Part shown: piece after piece, positions 27,826-37,079 of the stretch
How the letters are laid out: the number at the start of each line of letters is the position of its first letter
Numbering within the stretch: the stretch's first letter is position 1
From: Rhodoferax sp.
GTDB taxonomy: Bacteria > Pseudomonadota > Gammaproteobacteria > Burkholderiales > Burkholderiaceae_C
NCBI RefSeq assembly: GCF_018063565.1
Contig: NZ_JAGPBB010000025.1
Span: 1 to 47,205 of the forward strand
Reading direction: 5' to 3'
Length of the DNA stretch: 47,205 nt
Position numbers and translations under genes: made by a program
The notes under the pieces: generated by a model
Database searches by the model: none
Told to the model about the DNA's origin: nothing
The model's input: only the letters and a program-made list of their open reading frames with translations

Positions 27826-28854
27826 TTAGAGGCGTTGCGCCAGTGCCGCCTGCAATGCCTCAGTCCAGCTTGCGCCGATGCGTTGGGTTAGTTGCTGGTG
27901 TACCGGGCGCACCGCATGTTGCAGGCTGGTGCGTTGCCTGTCAGTCAGGGTGTGAACGCGGGTGATCCCGGTTTGTCTGAGCGTGGCCAGGGACCGGTCG
28001 TTGTGGTCGTCGGCAATCTGGTTGGCGTAGGCCAGCGCCTCTTGCAAAGCTTGATCGATCAGGGCACGGTCTGCCTGTTGCAGGTGTTGCCAGAAGCGCT
28101 GGTTGGTGACGACGGCGTAACCGAGGTAGCCGTGTTGGGTGAGGCTGAGGTCGGTCTGGACCTCGTGCATGGACTGGGTCCAGAAGTTGGAGACCGGGTT
28201 CTCGGTGCCATCCACGACGCCACTGGCCAGCGCCTGGCGGGTTTCGCTGAATGCCAGTGTGACCGGATGGGCACCCAGCGCACGCATTTGATCCGCAATC
28301 ACGCGGGATGCTTGCACCCGCATCCGCAAACCCGCGAAGTCCGCGGGATGTCGCAGTGGCCGGTTGGCGCTCATCTGCTTGAAACCGTTGTCAAAGTAGC
28401 CCAAACCCTGCAAGCCCTGATTGGACAGCCCCTTGAACAGTTTTTGCCCCAGCGGGCCTTTGGTGATGCGGCGCACATCCGCCAGATCATCGAACAAGAA
28501 AGGCAGGTCAAACAGTTCGAACTCGGGCAGGCCGATGCGGCCAAATTTTGACAGTGATGGTGCCACCAGATCCACGGCACCCAACTGCAGGGCGCGCATT
28601 TCGTCGTGATCGCCATACAGCTGCGCATTGGGAAAAATCTGCACCCTGATGCGCCCGCCGGCGCGTTGCTCGACCAGTGCCTTGAAACGGGTGGCCGCCA
28701 GGCCCTTGGGTGTTTCTTCAGCGACCACATGTGAAAAGCGCAGGGTGATCGGCGCTGCCTTGGCGTGTCGTCCCTGCACGGCCAAGGCAGCAACACCCAT
28801 GGCACGCAGCCATTGCCGGCGGTCGGAGCTGACACATAACACGGGTGCTGACAT
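27826..28854 (-). CDS. Second DctP-type binding protein, without adjacent permease genes
   Basis: A 342-residue TRAP-type periplasmic binding protein similar in pattern to the DctP at 21391, with ITLRFSHVVAEETPKGLAA, FAGLRMRVQASRVIADQM and GVVDGTENPVSNFWTQSMHEVQTDLSL. The N-terminus has SSDRRQWLRAMG, a plausible Tat signal, unlike the Sec signal of the first DctP. It starts at the ATG at 28854. No dctQ or dctM lies beside it. It is divergent from a DctS-like kinase, with 46 bp between start codons. It could supply the dctQM encoded at 19241-21285, or act as a ligand sensor for the kinase. Both roles are inference. Confidence 0.9.
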   Translation of the reverse strand: MSAPVLCVSSDRRQWLRAMGVAALAVQGRHAKAAPITLRFSHVVAEETPKGLAATRFKALVEQRAGGRIRVQIFPNAQLYGDHDEMRALQLGAVDLVAPSLSKFGRIGLPEFELFDLPFLFDDLADVRRITKGPLGQKLFKGLSNQGLQGLGYFDNGFKQMSANRPLRHPADFAGLRMRVQASRVIADQMRALGAHPVTLAFSETRQALASGVVDGTENPVSNFWTQSMHEVQTDLSLTQHGYLGYAVVTNQRFWQHLQQADRALIDQALQEALAYANQIADDHNDRSLATLRQTGITRVHTLTDRQRTSLQHAVRPVHQQLTQRIGASWTEALQAALAQRL

Positions 28855-28900
28855 GCTGGCTATTATGCGGGGACCCACGTTTCATCATCCGCTGCCACCG

Positions 28901-30961
28901 ATGGCCCACTCAGCCTACTCGCCTGCTGACCATTCACTTGACTTTGCCTTGCTGCAAAAGTCGGTGTCGCGCCCGGCGGGTCGCAATCGGCTGGCGCTGC
29001 TCTGGCTGCTCGGTCTGCTGGCCTTGTTGTTGGGGTTGGTGGCGATGTTGCTGTTGTACCTGAACAATTTCGAGCAGGAAGAGGCGGCCCGGCGTCGTGC
29101 GGCCGATGCACAGTGGCTGGAGCAAAGTGTGCAGTTCCATTTCAGGCGGCTTGAAGACGACCTGCTGGTGCTGGCGCGTCAGGTTGTGCTGCAGGGCGCC
29201 GATGCGCAGGCAGGGGCATCCGCGGCACCGGCCTTGCAAGGCGGGATGCTGTGGCGCGAACCGGGGGTATTGCTGGCCAGCGGCTGGATGGCATCCCGTG
29301 CAATCGGTGTGCCGGCGTTGGGGCCAGCGCGCTGGCGGGCTGATCATTCAACGCACCCGGACAACGCCCAGGCACTGACATTGATGCAAGCCACGACGCA
29401 GGGTTTGCGCCGTGCCGCTTACGCGGGCTGGATGCGCCAGGCCGATGGCAGCGCCACCGATGTGGTGTGGCTGGCGGTACCGTTTTTTGAGCGTGGCCAG
29501 TTTGTTGGCAACTATCTGGCAGCAGTCTCGCTGCAGCGAGCGCTGGCAGCACTCGTACCCGCCTGGTTTGCCCAGGAGCATCGGGTGGTTTTGCACCTGG
29601 ACCCGCCTGCCGCGGCGGATACCCGCCCCTGGCCTGCGACAGACGGCAGCGACTACCGGGTGGCACTGAACCTGCCAGGGACCGACCTGTTTCTGCAAGT
29701 CGACCAGATCCAGGCGCAGCCGGCCACCGTGCCGCGCATTTTTTTCCTGGTCGCCTTGCTGTGTTTACTGGGCATGCTGGTGGCGCTGTATGCCTTGCGG
29801 CGCGACTTTGTCAAGCGTCAGCAGGTGCAGGCGTTGTTGCAGGCGCAGGTGGCCTTGCGCACCGCCATGGAGAGCTCGGTCACCATCGGCCTGCGCGCCT
29901 GGGACCTGGCTGGGCGCATCCTGTACGTGAATGCGGCCTTTGCGCGCATGGTGGGATATGACGCCAGCGAGCTGATCGGGCGCAGCACACCGTTTCCGTA
30001 TTGGCCGCAAGATCAGGCCGAGTCGCTGGCACGGGTGCATGAGAGCCTGATGACCAGCGGAACGCAGGACGAAGGTGTGGAGGTGCAGTTTGCCCACCGC
30101 GACGGCCACCTGATTGACGTGCTGATCCACGAGGCACCGCTCAACACCGCCGGCGGTGTGCAGATGGGCTGGATGAGCTCGGTGATGGACATCAGTGAGC
30201 GCAAACGCGCCCAGCGCATGGCTGCCGCTCAGCAGGAAAAGCTCGAGGCCTCAGGCCGCCTGATCGCGGTGGGCGAGGTGGCCTCCACCCTGGCCCATGA
30301 GCTGAACCAGCCGCTGGGTGCCCTGAGCAGCTTTGCCAACGGACTACTCAATCGGTTGCGTGACGCAAACATCAGCCTGCCCGAGTTGCTGCCGGTGGTG
30401 GAACGCATGGCGCGGCTGGCCGAGCGTGCCGGTGGCATCATCCGCCGCGTCAATGACTTTGCGCGTCGGCGTGAACTGTCACGCCAGCGCCTTGACCTGG
30501 TGGCGCTGTTGACACGCATCCTGGCCGGTTGGACGGACTCTGCCGCTGTCGCGCCGCGTTGGCAGCCTCCGGCGCAGCCCATCTGGATCGAAGCGGACGA
30601 GTTGCTGCTGGAGCACCTGGTGGCCAACCTGTTGGGCAACGCGCAGGACTGGGCGGCGCGCGGTAGCCAGGCCCCGCAGGTGTGGCTGGATTTGCGCCAG
30701 GATCTGGAGGCCGGGCTGGCGCTGCTGTCGGTGGCCGATACCGGCCCGGGCGTCAGTGAAGACGCCTACAGCAGCATCTTCAACGCTTTTGTCAGTCGCA
30801 AGGAAGGCGGCATGGGCATGGGCCTGGCCATCTGCCGCTCGATTGTCGAAGCCCACCATGGGCGCATGGAAGTGGGGCGTGACCCGGTGCTGGGCGGTGC
30901 ACGCTTCAGCGCAGCTTTGCCATTGGCGCCGCAAAATACGATCCAACCGGAGACCCCATGA
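28901..30961 (+). CDS. dctS: DctS-type sensor histidine kinase with PAS domain
   Basis: A 686-residue membrane sensor kinase. The first membrane segment is about 31-54 and the second about 280-298, enclosing a 225-residue periplasmic sensor. A PAS domain covers about 318-432 (AMESSVTIGLRAWDLAGRIL, VMDISERKRAQ). The phosphoacceptor is His466 in STLAHELNQPLGALSSFANG, typical of DctB/FixL kinases. The ATPase ends with DTGPGVSEDAYSSIF and GGMGMGLAICRSIVEAHHG. The start is uncertain: ATG 28865 and 28901 are in frame and neither has a clear ribosome binding site. Its stop overlaps the regulator start (ATGA). With DctR it probably controls C4-dicarboxylate uptake, as in Rhodobacter capsulatus. Confidence 0.88.
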   Translation: MAHSAYSPADHSLDFALLQKSVSRPAGRNRLALLWLLGLLALLLGLVAMLLLYLNNFEQEEAARRRAADAQWLEQSVQFHFRRLEDDLLVLARQVVLQGADAQAGASAAPALQGGMLWREPGVLLASGWMASRAIGVPALGPARWRADHSTHPDNAQALTLMQATTQGLRRAAYAGWMRQADGSATDVVWLAVPFFERGQFVGNYLAAVSLQRALAALVPAWFAQEHRVVLHLDPPAAADTRPWPATDGSDYRVALNLPGTDLFLQVDQIQAQPATVPRIFFLVALLCLLGMLVALYALRRDFVKRQQVQALLQAQVALRTAMESSVTIGLRAWDLAGRILYVNAAFARMVGYDASELIGRSTPFPYWPQDQAESLARVHESLMTSGTQDEGVEVQFAHRDGHLIDVLIHEAPLNTAGGVQMGWMSSVMDISERKRAQRMAAAQQEKLEASGRLIAVGEVASTLAHELNQPLGALSSFANGLLNRLRDANISLPELLPVVERMARLAERAGGIIRRVNDFARRRELSRQRLDLVALLTRILAGWTDSAAVAPRWQPPAQPIWIEADELLLEHLVANLLGNAQDWAARGSQAPQVWLDLRQDLEAGLALLSVADTGPGVSEDAYSSIFNAFVSRKEGGMGMGLAICRSIVEAHHGRMEVGRDPVLGGARFSAALPLAPQNTIQPETP

Positions 30962-31587
30962 CCCGCCCTGAAGTACACATTGTTGACGACGACCCCGACA
31001 TTCGTGACGGTCTGGTCTGGTTGTTTGACTCGCGCGGTTTTGCACCGACCCCATGGGACGGCGGCCAGGTCTTTCTTGACACGATGCGGTCGCGCCAGGG
31101 TGATTGGGGTCACGCAGTGGTTTTGCTGGATGTGCGCATGGCGCCGATTTCGGGGCTGGTCACTTTCGAGCAGCTCAAGGCACTGGCCTGTCCCTGGCCG
31201 GTGCTGTTTCTTACCGGCAATGGCGACGTCGGCATGGCCGTGGCGGCGGTCAAAAACGGTGCCTGGGACTTTCTGGAAAAGCCGTTTCAGGACAACGAGC
31301 TGGTGGACCGGGTGGAGCAAGCGCTGGCTGCAGCGCAACACACCCGCAGCGACGAAGCAGAGGCGCAGCGCATGCGCCTGGCCCTTGCCAGTTTGAGTCC
31401 GCGCGAGCGGGAGGTTCTGGATCAACTGGTGCGCGGCCAGTACAACAAGAACATTGCCGACCAGCTCGGCATCACGCCGCGCACAGTGGAGTTTCACCGG
31501 GCCAATATTTTTGAAAAAATGGGCGTCAGTTCGGCCGTGGAGCTGGCGCACAAGCTGGGCCGCTTGCAGGCCCTGGCTGTTAAGTAA
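30958..31587 (+). CDS. dctR: DctR-type response regulator (FixJ/NarL family)
   Basis: A 209-residue two-domain regulator. The receiver (1-125) has the acidic patch VDDDPD (9-14), Asp58 in VVLLDVRMAPISG, Thr in LFLTGNGDV and Lys in FLEKPFQDNELVD, as in FixJ. The C-terminal LuxR-type helix-turn-helix (about 143-205) includes LSPREREVLDQLVRGQYNKNIADQLGITPRTVEFHRANIFEKMG. The 4-bp overlap with the kinase gene shows translational coupling. R. capsulatus DctS/DctR has the same kinase and FixJ-type regulator combination and activates dctPQM; the target here could be the divergent binding protein, dctPQM, or both. Confidence 0.92.
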   Translation: MTRPEVHIVDDDPDIRDGLVWLFDSRGFAPTPWDGGQVFLDTMRSRQGDWGHAVVLLDVRMAPISGLVTFEQLKALACPWPVLFLTGNGDVGMAVAAVKNGAWDFLEKPFQDNELVDRVEQALAAAQHTRSDEAEAQRMRLALASLSPREREVLDQLVRGQYNKNIADQLGITPRTVEFHRANIFEKMGVSSAVELAHKLGRLQALAVK

Positions 31588-31599
31588 CTGGGAATGAAA

Positions 31600-31650
31600 T
31601 TGGCCTCTAGCGCATGTTCTATATGTATTTGTAGCTATAAACATAGTATC
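31600..31650 (-). repeat. Dispersed AT-rich repeat, copy 4
   Basis: Read on the minus strand, TATAGCTAC starts at 31639 and GCGCTAGAGGCC starts at 31613, 26 nt apart, ending AATTT. It lies in the 166-bp gap between dctR and the phosphofructokinase gene. Confidence 0.7.
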
Positions 31651-31753
31651 GTTTCAGCAGCAAAATCAGATGCCTTGACGCCCTTCGGCCATGGCCTTGC
31701 GGCACAATGGCGACATGGGGAAACCCCCCACGACTTAACCTGAGGACTTCAGC

Positions 31754-32863
31754 ATGGCAAAAACTATCAAACGCATTGCAGTCTGCACCGGCGGTGGCGA
31801 TGCACCGGGCCTGAACGCGGTGATCCAATCGGTGGTGATCGCATCCGATAACCTGGGCTGGCAGTGTTACGGCATCCGCGACGGCTTCAACGGCATTATG
31901 TTTCCCGAGCGTTACCCCGAGGGTGGCGTTTACCGCCTGACGCGTGACAAGGTGCGTGGCATCGGGCACCTGGGCGGCACCATTCTCGGCACCACCAACA
32001 AAGGCAATCCGCTGCATTTCCCGGTCAATATGCCCGACGGCAGCGTACGCGAAATCGACCGTTCAGATGAATTGCTGACTTACTTCGCCACCCATGAAAT
32101 TGACGCGCTGGTGTCGATTGGCGGCGACGGCTCCCTGACCATTGCCGAAGCACTGCACCGCAAGGGTTTGCGGGTGGTGGGTGTGCCCAAAACCATCGAC
32201 AACGATCTGGACAAGACGCTGACCACGTTCGGTTTTGACACCGCTGTGGGTTTTGCCACCGAGTGTCTGGACCGGCTTCACAGCACCGCCGAGAGCCACC
32301 AGCGTGTGATGGTGGTCGAGGTGATGGGCCGCTACGCCGGCTGGATTGCGCTGCATGCGGGCATTGCCGGCAACGCCCATGCCATTCTGATCCCCGAAAT
32401 TGGCTACGACCTCGACAAGGTGGTGGCCAAGGTGCGCGAGCGCGAGGCGCATGGCCACCTGTACACGATCGTGGTGGTGGCCGAAGGTGCCAAGGCCAAA
32501 GACGGCGTGTTGGGGCTGGTGGCTCCAGCTGAAGTGGGCCACGCCGAGCGGCTGGGCGGCATTGGCGAGAGCGTGGCCAACCGGCTGGGCACCGTGACCG
32601 GCAAGGACACTCGCGTGGTGGTGCTGGGCCATTTGCTACGCGGCGGCAGCCCCACGGCGTTTGACCGACTCGCAGCGCTGCGCTTTGGCGCTGGTGCGGT
32701 GCGCGGTCTGGATGCGGGCCAAAGCGGTGTGATGGTGGCGCTGGGCATCAACGGCGTGGACTATGTAGGCCTGGAAGAAGTGGCCGGGCGTATGCGTAAC
32801 GTGCCGCTGGACTGCGACACCCTGCAAACCGGGCGCGACCTTGGGATCTCGTTTGGTGACTGA
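31754..32863 (+). CDS. pfkA: 6-phosphofructokinase (PFK-A family)
   Basis: A 369-residue phosphofructokinase that makes fructose 1,6-bisphosphate. The N-terminal phosphate loop CTGGGDAPGLNAVI (11-24), GGDGS (123-127), PKTIDND (145-151; Asp149 is the catalytic base) and MGRYAGWIAL are intact. In this family the donor is set by two positions: Gly or Asp after GGD, and Gly or Lys before TIDND. Here they are Gly126 and Lys146. The Gly favours ATP; Lys occurs in both the pyrophosphate enzymes and a branch of ATP enzymes. So ATP is likelier but not certain. The ATG at 31754 has GAGGA at 8 nt spacing. Many relatives lack this enzyme and use the Entner-Doudoroff route. Confidence 0.92.
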   Translation: MAKTIKRIAVCTGGGDAPGLNAVIQSVVIASDNLGWQCYGIRDGFNGIMFPERYPEGGVYRLTRDKVRGIGHLGGTILGTTNKGNPLHFPVNMPDGSVREIDRSDELLTYFATHEIDALVSIGGDGSLTIAEALHRKGLRVVGVPKTIDNDLDKTLTTFGFDTAVGFATECLDRLHSTAESHQRVMVVEVMGRYAGWIALHAGIAGNAHAILIPEIGYDLDKVVAKVREREAHGHLYTIVVVAEGAKAKDGVLGLVAPAEVGHAERLGGIGESVANRLGTVTGKDTRVVVLGHLLRGGSPTAFDRLAALRFGAGAVRGLDAGQSGVMVALGINGVDYVGLEEVAGRMRNVPLDCDTLQTGRDLGISFGD

Positions 32864-32921
32864 GAGTGCTGTCAGCGGGCCGGTCGATGCCAAGTGTTTC
32901 TGGTTTTTGAAAGGACTAGTC

Positions 32922-33815
32922 ATGACCAATCTAAAGGCACCAATTTTCTGGTTGGTTTCGCTGACGCTTGCCGCCTTTGTTTCGGTCGCGGCTGCTGCTG
33001 ACCTGAAAGACATCCAGGCCAAAGGTGAATTGCGTCACCTGGGTATCAAGTACGCCAATTTTGTGACCGGTTCGGGCGATGGTTTTGACGTTGAACTGGC
33101 GCAGGGCTTTGCCAAGCACATCGGGGTCAAGTACACGCTGGTCTACACCGATTTTTACAACGTCATTCGTGACCTGCTGGGCAAGGACGTGGTGCGCAAG
33201 GGTGCCGAGGTGACCCTGACAGGCGACTTTCCGGTCAAGGGGGACATGATTGCCACCGGTTTCACCATGCTGCCCTGGCGTGAGGCCGTATTGCTGTACT
33301 CCAAGCCGACGTTCCCGTCGCAGGTGCTGTTGGTGGCGCGCGCGGATGCCAAATTCACCCCGATCAAGGGCTCGAAGGATTTGCTCAAGGACATCGTGGA
33401 AACCAAGTCCCTGATTGGCAAAAACAGTCTGCTGGTGATGGAACGCACCTGTCTGGACCCGTCCAACTATGGTCTCAAGGGTGTAGGTATCGACCTCAAG
33501 GCCTATACCAAGAACACCAATCTCAATGAAATGGTGCCCGCCCTGCTCAACAAGGACGCCGATTTGACCCTGCTTGACGTCCCGGATGCGATTCTGGACC
33601 TGAAGAAGTGGGCGGGTCAGATCAAGGTGATTGGCCCGATTTCAGAGCACCAGGACCTGGCCGCGGCGTTCCCGAAGGATGCCCCTGAGCTGCGCAAGGC
33701 GTTCGATGAATACCTGCTCAAGATCAAAACAGATGGCAGTTACGACAGACTGGTTGACAAGTATTACCCCGGTATAAGGCGCTATTTCCCGGACTTTTTT
33801 GCTAGAAAGAGCTGA
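32922..33815 (+). CDS. Amino-acid-type periplasmic substrate-binding protein
   Basis: A 297-residue extracellular binding protein of family 3 (polar amino-acid type). A signal peptide (IFWLVSLTLAAFVSVAAAA) ends near residue 26; the mature protein starts DLKDIQAKGELRHLGIKYANF. GDGFDVELAQGFAKHIGVKY and the C-terminal KIKTDGSYDRLVDKYYPG are typical, but the usual ligand-binding arginine motif in the first lobe is not obvious. The ATG at 32922 has AAAGGA 6 nt upstream. No permease or ATPase genes follow; instead a hybrid kinase starts 42 bp downstream, so it probably reports a ligand to that kinase rather than feeding a transporter. This role is inference. Confidence 0.85.
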   Translation: MTNLKAPIFWLVSLTLAAFVSVAAAADLKDIQAKGELRHLGIKYANFVTGSGDGFDVELAQGFAKHIGVKYTLVYTDFYNVIRDLLGKDVVRKGAEVTLTGDFPVKGDMIATGFTMLPWREAVLLYSKPTFPSQVLLVARADAKFTPIKGSKDLLKDIVETKSLIGKNSLLVMERTCLDPSNYGLKGVGIDLKAYTKNTNLNEMVPALLNKDADLTLLDVPDAILDLKKWAGQIKVIGPISEHQDLAAAFPKDAPELRKAFDEYLLKIKTDGSYDRLVDKYYPGIRRYFPDFFARKS

Positions 33816-33857
33816 TTCAGGTCCATCGGACAAAAGCTGGATTCAAGGAACACCGCA

Positions 33858-36485
33858 ATGTTCGGGCGCGTCGTATTGCGCTGGCCGCTGGTTCTGGCGG
33901 CAAGTTTTTGTCTTTACACCCTGGTCTTGCTGTGGAATGTTTTTTCTGCCCAGGCGCTGCTGCGCACCAACGCCGATGCCCGCCTGATTTCCGACAGCCA
34001 GCGGCGAGCGGCGGCGATCGGCGACCAGATGATCGAGCGCCGCGACGAAACGGTCGATCTGGCGGAGAGCCTCGAGATTGATGCCTATCTGGTCAATAAG
34101 GCATTGGGCATGTCGCTGCAGTACGGGCTGATTGCCAATCTGGATGCCATTGATCAGCGTTTCCGGCGCAAGAAAGAGCAAAAAATCGTTCGCGGCACAC
34201 CGTTGCTCAGCGAGATTGTTTTCTTTGACGAAAGCGGTGTTGCCTTGTCAGAGCAAAGTTCAGGCGTTGGCCCCAAGCTGGATCTACCGGCTGGCTTTCG
34301 GAAAGAAGCCAAGTTGTGGGTCGATGCCAGGCACCGGCTGATTGCGGCGAGTGCACCCGTAATGCACAAAGGCACCTACAGTGGTGTCGTGCTCACCACC
34401 GGCGACCTCACGAAGTTGGCGCCGCTGTTGATCGCCGGGGGCAACGGCACGCCATCACCAGACTACCAGGAACTGCTGATTTCACCGGAAGGCCTGAATC
34501 TGGCCGTCGCCGACAACCCAACGACGTTTGACCCGGACCTCATTGCGGACCTGATGGCCCGCCCGGCCGATCGGTTGTTGCCACTGTCAGCTCTGACGCA
34601 CGCGCCGTTAGGAGTGTCAGATCAACTGGTGTTGCGCACGCCTGTTCCCGGCATTGCGCTATCGCTGGTCACCGTCATTGATCGGGACACGGTGTATGGT
34701 CACATCAGTTCCAGCTTGTTTCTGTACACGCTGAGCGTCTTTCCTTTCCTGCTGTTGTGGGCGGCGATCGCATTTGACCGCCAGCGCCAGCGCACCATTC
34801 AATTGCAACACGATAATTCTGCGTTGGCCAAAGAGGTGGCAAGACGCGAGGCACTTGAGCTTGAATTGCAGGCCAGTGTGCGTCGCGCCGAGGACGCCAG
34901 CCGTGCCAAATCAGATTTTCTGGCCACGATGAGCCATGAGATCCGCACCCCGATGAATGGCGTCATTGGCATGACCGATCTGACGCTTGAAACCGAACTC
35001 ACGAATGAGCAGCGTGACTATCTCAATATTGTCAAATCCTCGGCCGACGGTCTGCTGACCATCATCAACGACATTCTGGACTTCTCCAAGATGGAAGCCG
35101 GGAAGATGGTGGTGGAAAGAATTGCGTTCGATCTGCACAGTCTGGTGAGCACGGTGATGAAACCGCTTTCCATGCGTGCCCAGGAGCGTCAGCTTGAGCT
35201 GATTTGCGATGTTCGCCACGATGTGCCACGCCACGTTCAAGGCGACCCGGGGCGCCTGCGCCAGATCCTCATCAACCTGCTCAACAATGCGCTCAAGTTC
35301 ACCGAGGCTGGAGAGGTCGAGCTGATGGTTTCTGTACAGTCCCAAGACGTGGACGTGGTGCAATTGGAGTTTGCCGTCCGCGATACCGGCATTGGCATAC
35401 CTGACGACAAGCAGAGACTCATTTTCGAGGCCTTTACGCAGGAGGACTCGACCACCACCCGCCGCTATGGCGGTACCGGTCTGGGACTCACGATCTGCAA
35501 CCGCCTGGCCACCTTGATGGGTGGGCGCATCTGGGTTGCGAGTCAAAGTGGTCACGGCAGCACCTTTCATGTGCTTCTGCCGTTCGGGTTGGCCGCCGCA
35601 GAGCGTATGACTGTGCCACTGCCGGATCTGCGAAACAAACGGGCTTTGCTGATCGACGACAACGCAGTCAATCGCCAGGTGCTGGGTCGCATGGTGCAGC
35701 TCTGGGGCATGCAATTGACTGAGGCGGCATCGGGACCCTCGGCGCTCACCATCCTCAACGAGTCCGAAGTACAGCGTTTTGACTTGTTGCTGCTGGACTT
35801 TCATATGCCCGGCATGGACGGGTTTGAGTTTGTCAGTCGTTTGAGACGAGATCCCCGGTTTTCTACCATCAAGATCATCTTGCTGTCTTCGGTAGCCAGC
35901 CCGGGTCAAGGTGCGCAATGCCGCGAACTCGGCATTGATGCCTATTTGACCAAACCGGTTGCGCAGCATGAGTTGGAGCTGGCCATTCAGACCCTGTTTG
36001 CCCGCGAGGTAGGGTCAGCACAGGAGGCACCAGCCAAGCAACTGGTGACTCGGCATAACCTGCAACAGCCGAGCGAAACCCTGAAGATACTGGTGGTCGA
36101 AGACCACCCGGTCAACCAGATGCTGATTCTGACCTTGCTTGAAAAGTGGGATCACCACCACGCGCTGGCGCAAAATGGCCAGGAGGCGCTGGACCTGCAT
36201 GCACAGGACACCTTTGACCTGATTCTGATGGATATGCAAATGCCTGTGATGGGCGGTTTGGAGGCAACGCGCAGGATTCGCGCGCGCGAAGCCGCCAACC
36301 CGGACTCAGTGAGGACACCAATCTTTGCGTTAACCGCTGCCGCCCTTCCAGAGGAGCAGGAAGCGGGGTTTCAAGCTGGGGTGGACGGATACATCGTGAA
36401 GCCAATCAGCCGCCAGCAGCTCAAGGAATTGATAAGCCAAGTGATCGCCAGACGGGCTCACGCTTCGACCCAAGCGTCGGGATAA
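33858..36485 (+). CDS. Hybrid sensor histidine kinase with two receiver domains
   Basis: An 875-residue membrane kinase. The first membrane segment is about 8-30 and the second about 284-306, enclosing a periplasmic domain of about 250 residues. After a short coiled coil the phosphoacceptor His360 lies in [18 protein letters not shown]. The ATPase domain runs to about 575 ([29 protein letters not shown]). Two receivers follow: the first with Asp647 in [13 protein letters not shown] and the second with Asp792 in [13 protein letters not shown]. No DNA-binding or output domain and no Hpt domain is present, so a separate phosphotransfer protein must carry the signal. The ATG follows AAGGA by 8 nt. 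It follows the binding-protein gene by 42 bp and probably shares its transcript. Confidence 0.92.
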   Translation: MFGRVVLRWPLVLAASFCLYTLVLLWNVFSAQALLRTNADARLISDSQRRAAAIGDQMIERRDETVDLAESLEIDAYLVNKALGMSLQYGLIANLDAIDQRFRRKKEQKIVRGTPLLSEIVFFDESGVALSEQSSGVGPKLDLPAGFRKEAKLWVDARHRLIAASAPVMHKGTYSGVVLTTGDLTKLAPLLIAGGNGTPSPDYQELLISPEGLNLAVADNPTTFDPDLIADLMARPADRLLPLSALTHAPLGVSDQLVLRTPVPGIALSLVTVIDRDTVYGHISSSLFLYTLSVFPFLLLWAAIAFDRQRQRTIQLQHDNSALAKEVARREALELELQASVRRAEDASRAKSDFLATMSHEIRTPMNGVIGMTDLTLETELTNEQRDYLNIVKSSADGLLTIINDILDFSKMEAGKMVVERIAFDLHSLVSTVMKPLSMRAQERQLELICDVRHDVPRHVQGDPGRLRQILINLLNNALKFTEAGEVELMVSVQSQDVDVVQLEFAVRDTGIGIPDDKQRLIFEAFTQEDSTTTRRYGGTGLGLTICNRLATLMGGRIWVASQSGHGSTFHVLLPFGLAAAERMTVPLPDLRNKRALLIDDNAVNRQVLGRMVQLWGMQLTEAASGPSALTILNESEVQRFDLLLLDFHMPGMDGFEFVSRLRRDPRFSTIKIILLSSVASPGQGAQCRELGIDAYLTKPVAQHELELAIQTLFAREVGSAQEAPAKQLVTRHNLQQPSETLKILVVEDHPVNQMLILTLLEKWDHHHALAQNGQEALDLHAQDTFDLILMDMQMPVMGGLEATRRIRAREAANPDSVRTPIFALTAAALPEEQEAGFQAGVDGYIVKPISRQQLKELISQVIARRAHASTQASG

Positions 36486-36561
36486 CAGCTTCAGGCACCG
36501 CACAGACAGAAGCACGCGGCATAGACGGTGGCGGTCAGCCGAGTGATGTCGCTGAAAGTGA

Positions 36562-37005
36562 TCAACCGAGCGCGTCGTTCACCTGCTCGTTGAATTCCGC
36601 CAGACTGACTGCCGCGTTGACTTCGCGCGGCATGGCATCGCGCACCGAGAACACGCCCAAAATCTTGTTGGTGTCAGCGGTGACGACCGGCAAGTGCCGG
36701 AAGCCGCGCTCGATCATGATCAGCACAGCATCGGTGACCTTGGTCTCTGGCGTCACGCAGTGCGGGCCGCGGGTCATGATCTCGGTCACCAAAATGCGGC
36801 TGGCGTCCTGCGATTTGGCCAGCACCCGGGTGATCATGTCGCGCTCGGTCACGATGCCCATCATGGCGTTGGCCGCATCGATCACCAGCACACTGCTGCT
36901 GTTGGTGCGTGTCATCACGCAAGCCGCGGTGTAGACCGAGGCGCTGGGCAGCACACTGATGACGTGGCGCTGCGCCATGGATTGAAATACGGTGCGTTCG
37001 GTCAT
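36562..37005 (-). CDS. CBS-pair domain protein
   Basis: A 147-residue soluble protein of two CBS domains (about 15-70 and 80-137). Such pairs bind adenine nucleotides and act as energy-state sensors. The repeats read VISVLPSASVYTAACVMTRTNSSSVLVID and MTRGPHCVTPETKVTDAVLIMIERGFRHLPVV, each with the usual GIVTERDMITRV or GVFSVRDAM tail. The ATG at 37005 has AGGAG 7 nt upstream. It lies downstream of the 2-oxoacid oxidoreductase operon on the same strand, though repeat copy 5 separates them. No enzyme domain is attached. Its partner is unknown. Confidence 0.9.
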   Translation of the reverse strand: MTERTVFQSMAQRHVISVLPSASVYTAACVMTRTNSSSVLVIDAANAMMGIVTERDMITRVLAKSQDASRILVTEIMTRGPHCVTPETKVTDAVLIMIERGFRHLPVVTADTNKILGVFSVRDAMPREVNAAVSLAEFNEQVNDALG

Positions 37006-37029
37006 GGCCTGCTCCTGGATAACAAGAAA

Positions 37030-37079
37030 TAAATCGATAGCTGTCTGCACTTACTCAGTATGAGCTAGAGGCATTTTTA
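37030..37079 (+). repeat. Dispersed AT-rich repeat, copy 5
   Basis: GATAGCTGT starts at 37036 and GAGCTAGAGGC at 37062, 26 nt apart, followed by ATTTTTAC. It fills the gap between the korB-like stop and the CBS gene start. Confidence 0.7.

Noticed and set aside
31675-31708. Possible promoter TTGACG and CACAAT before pfkA
   Set aside because: The spacing of about 22 nt is too long for a standard promoter, so I did not list it.
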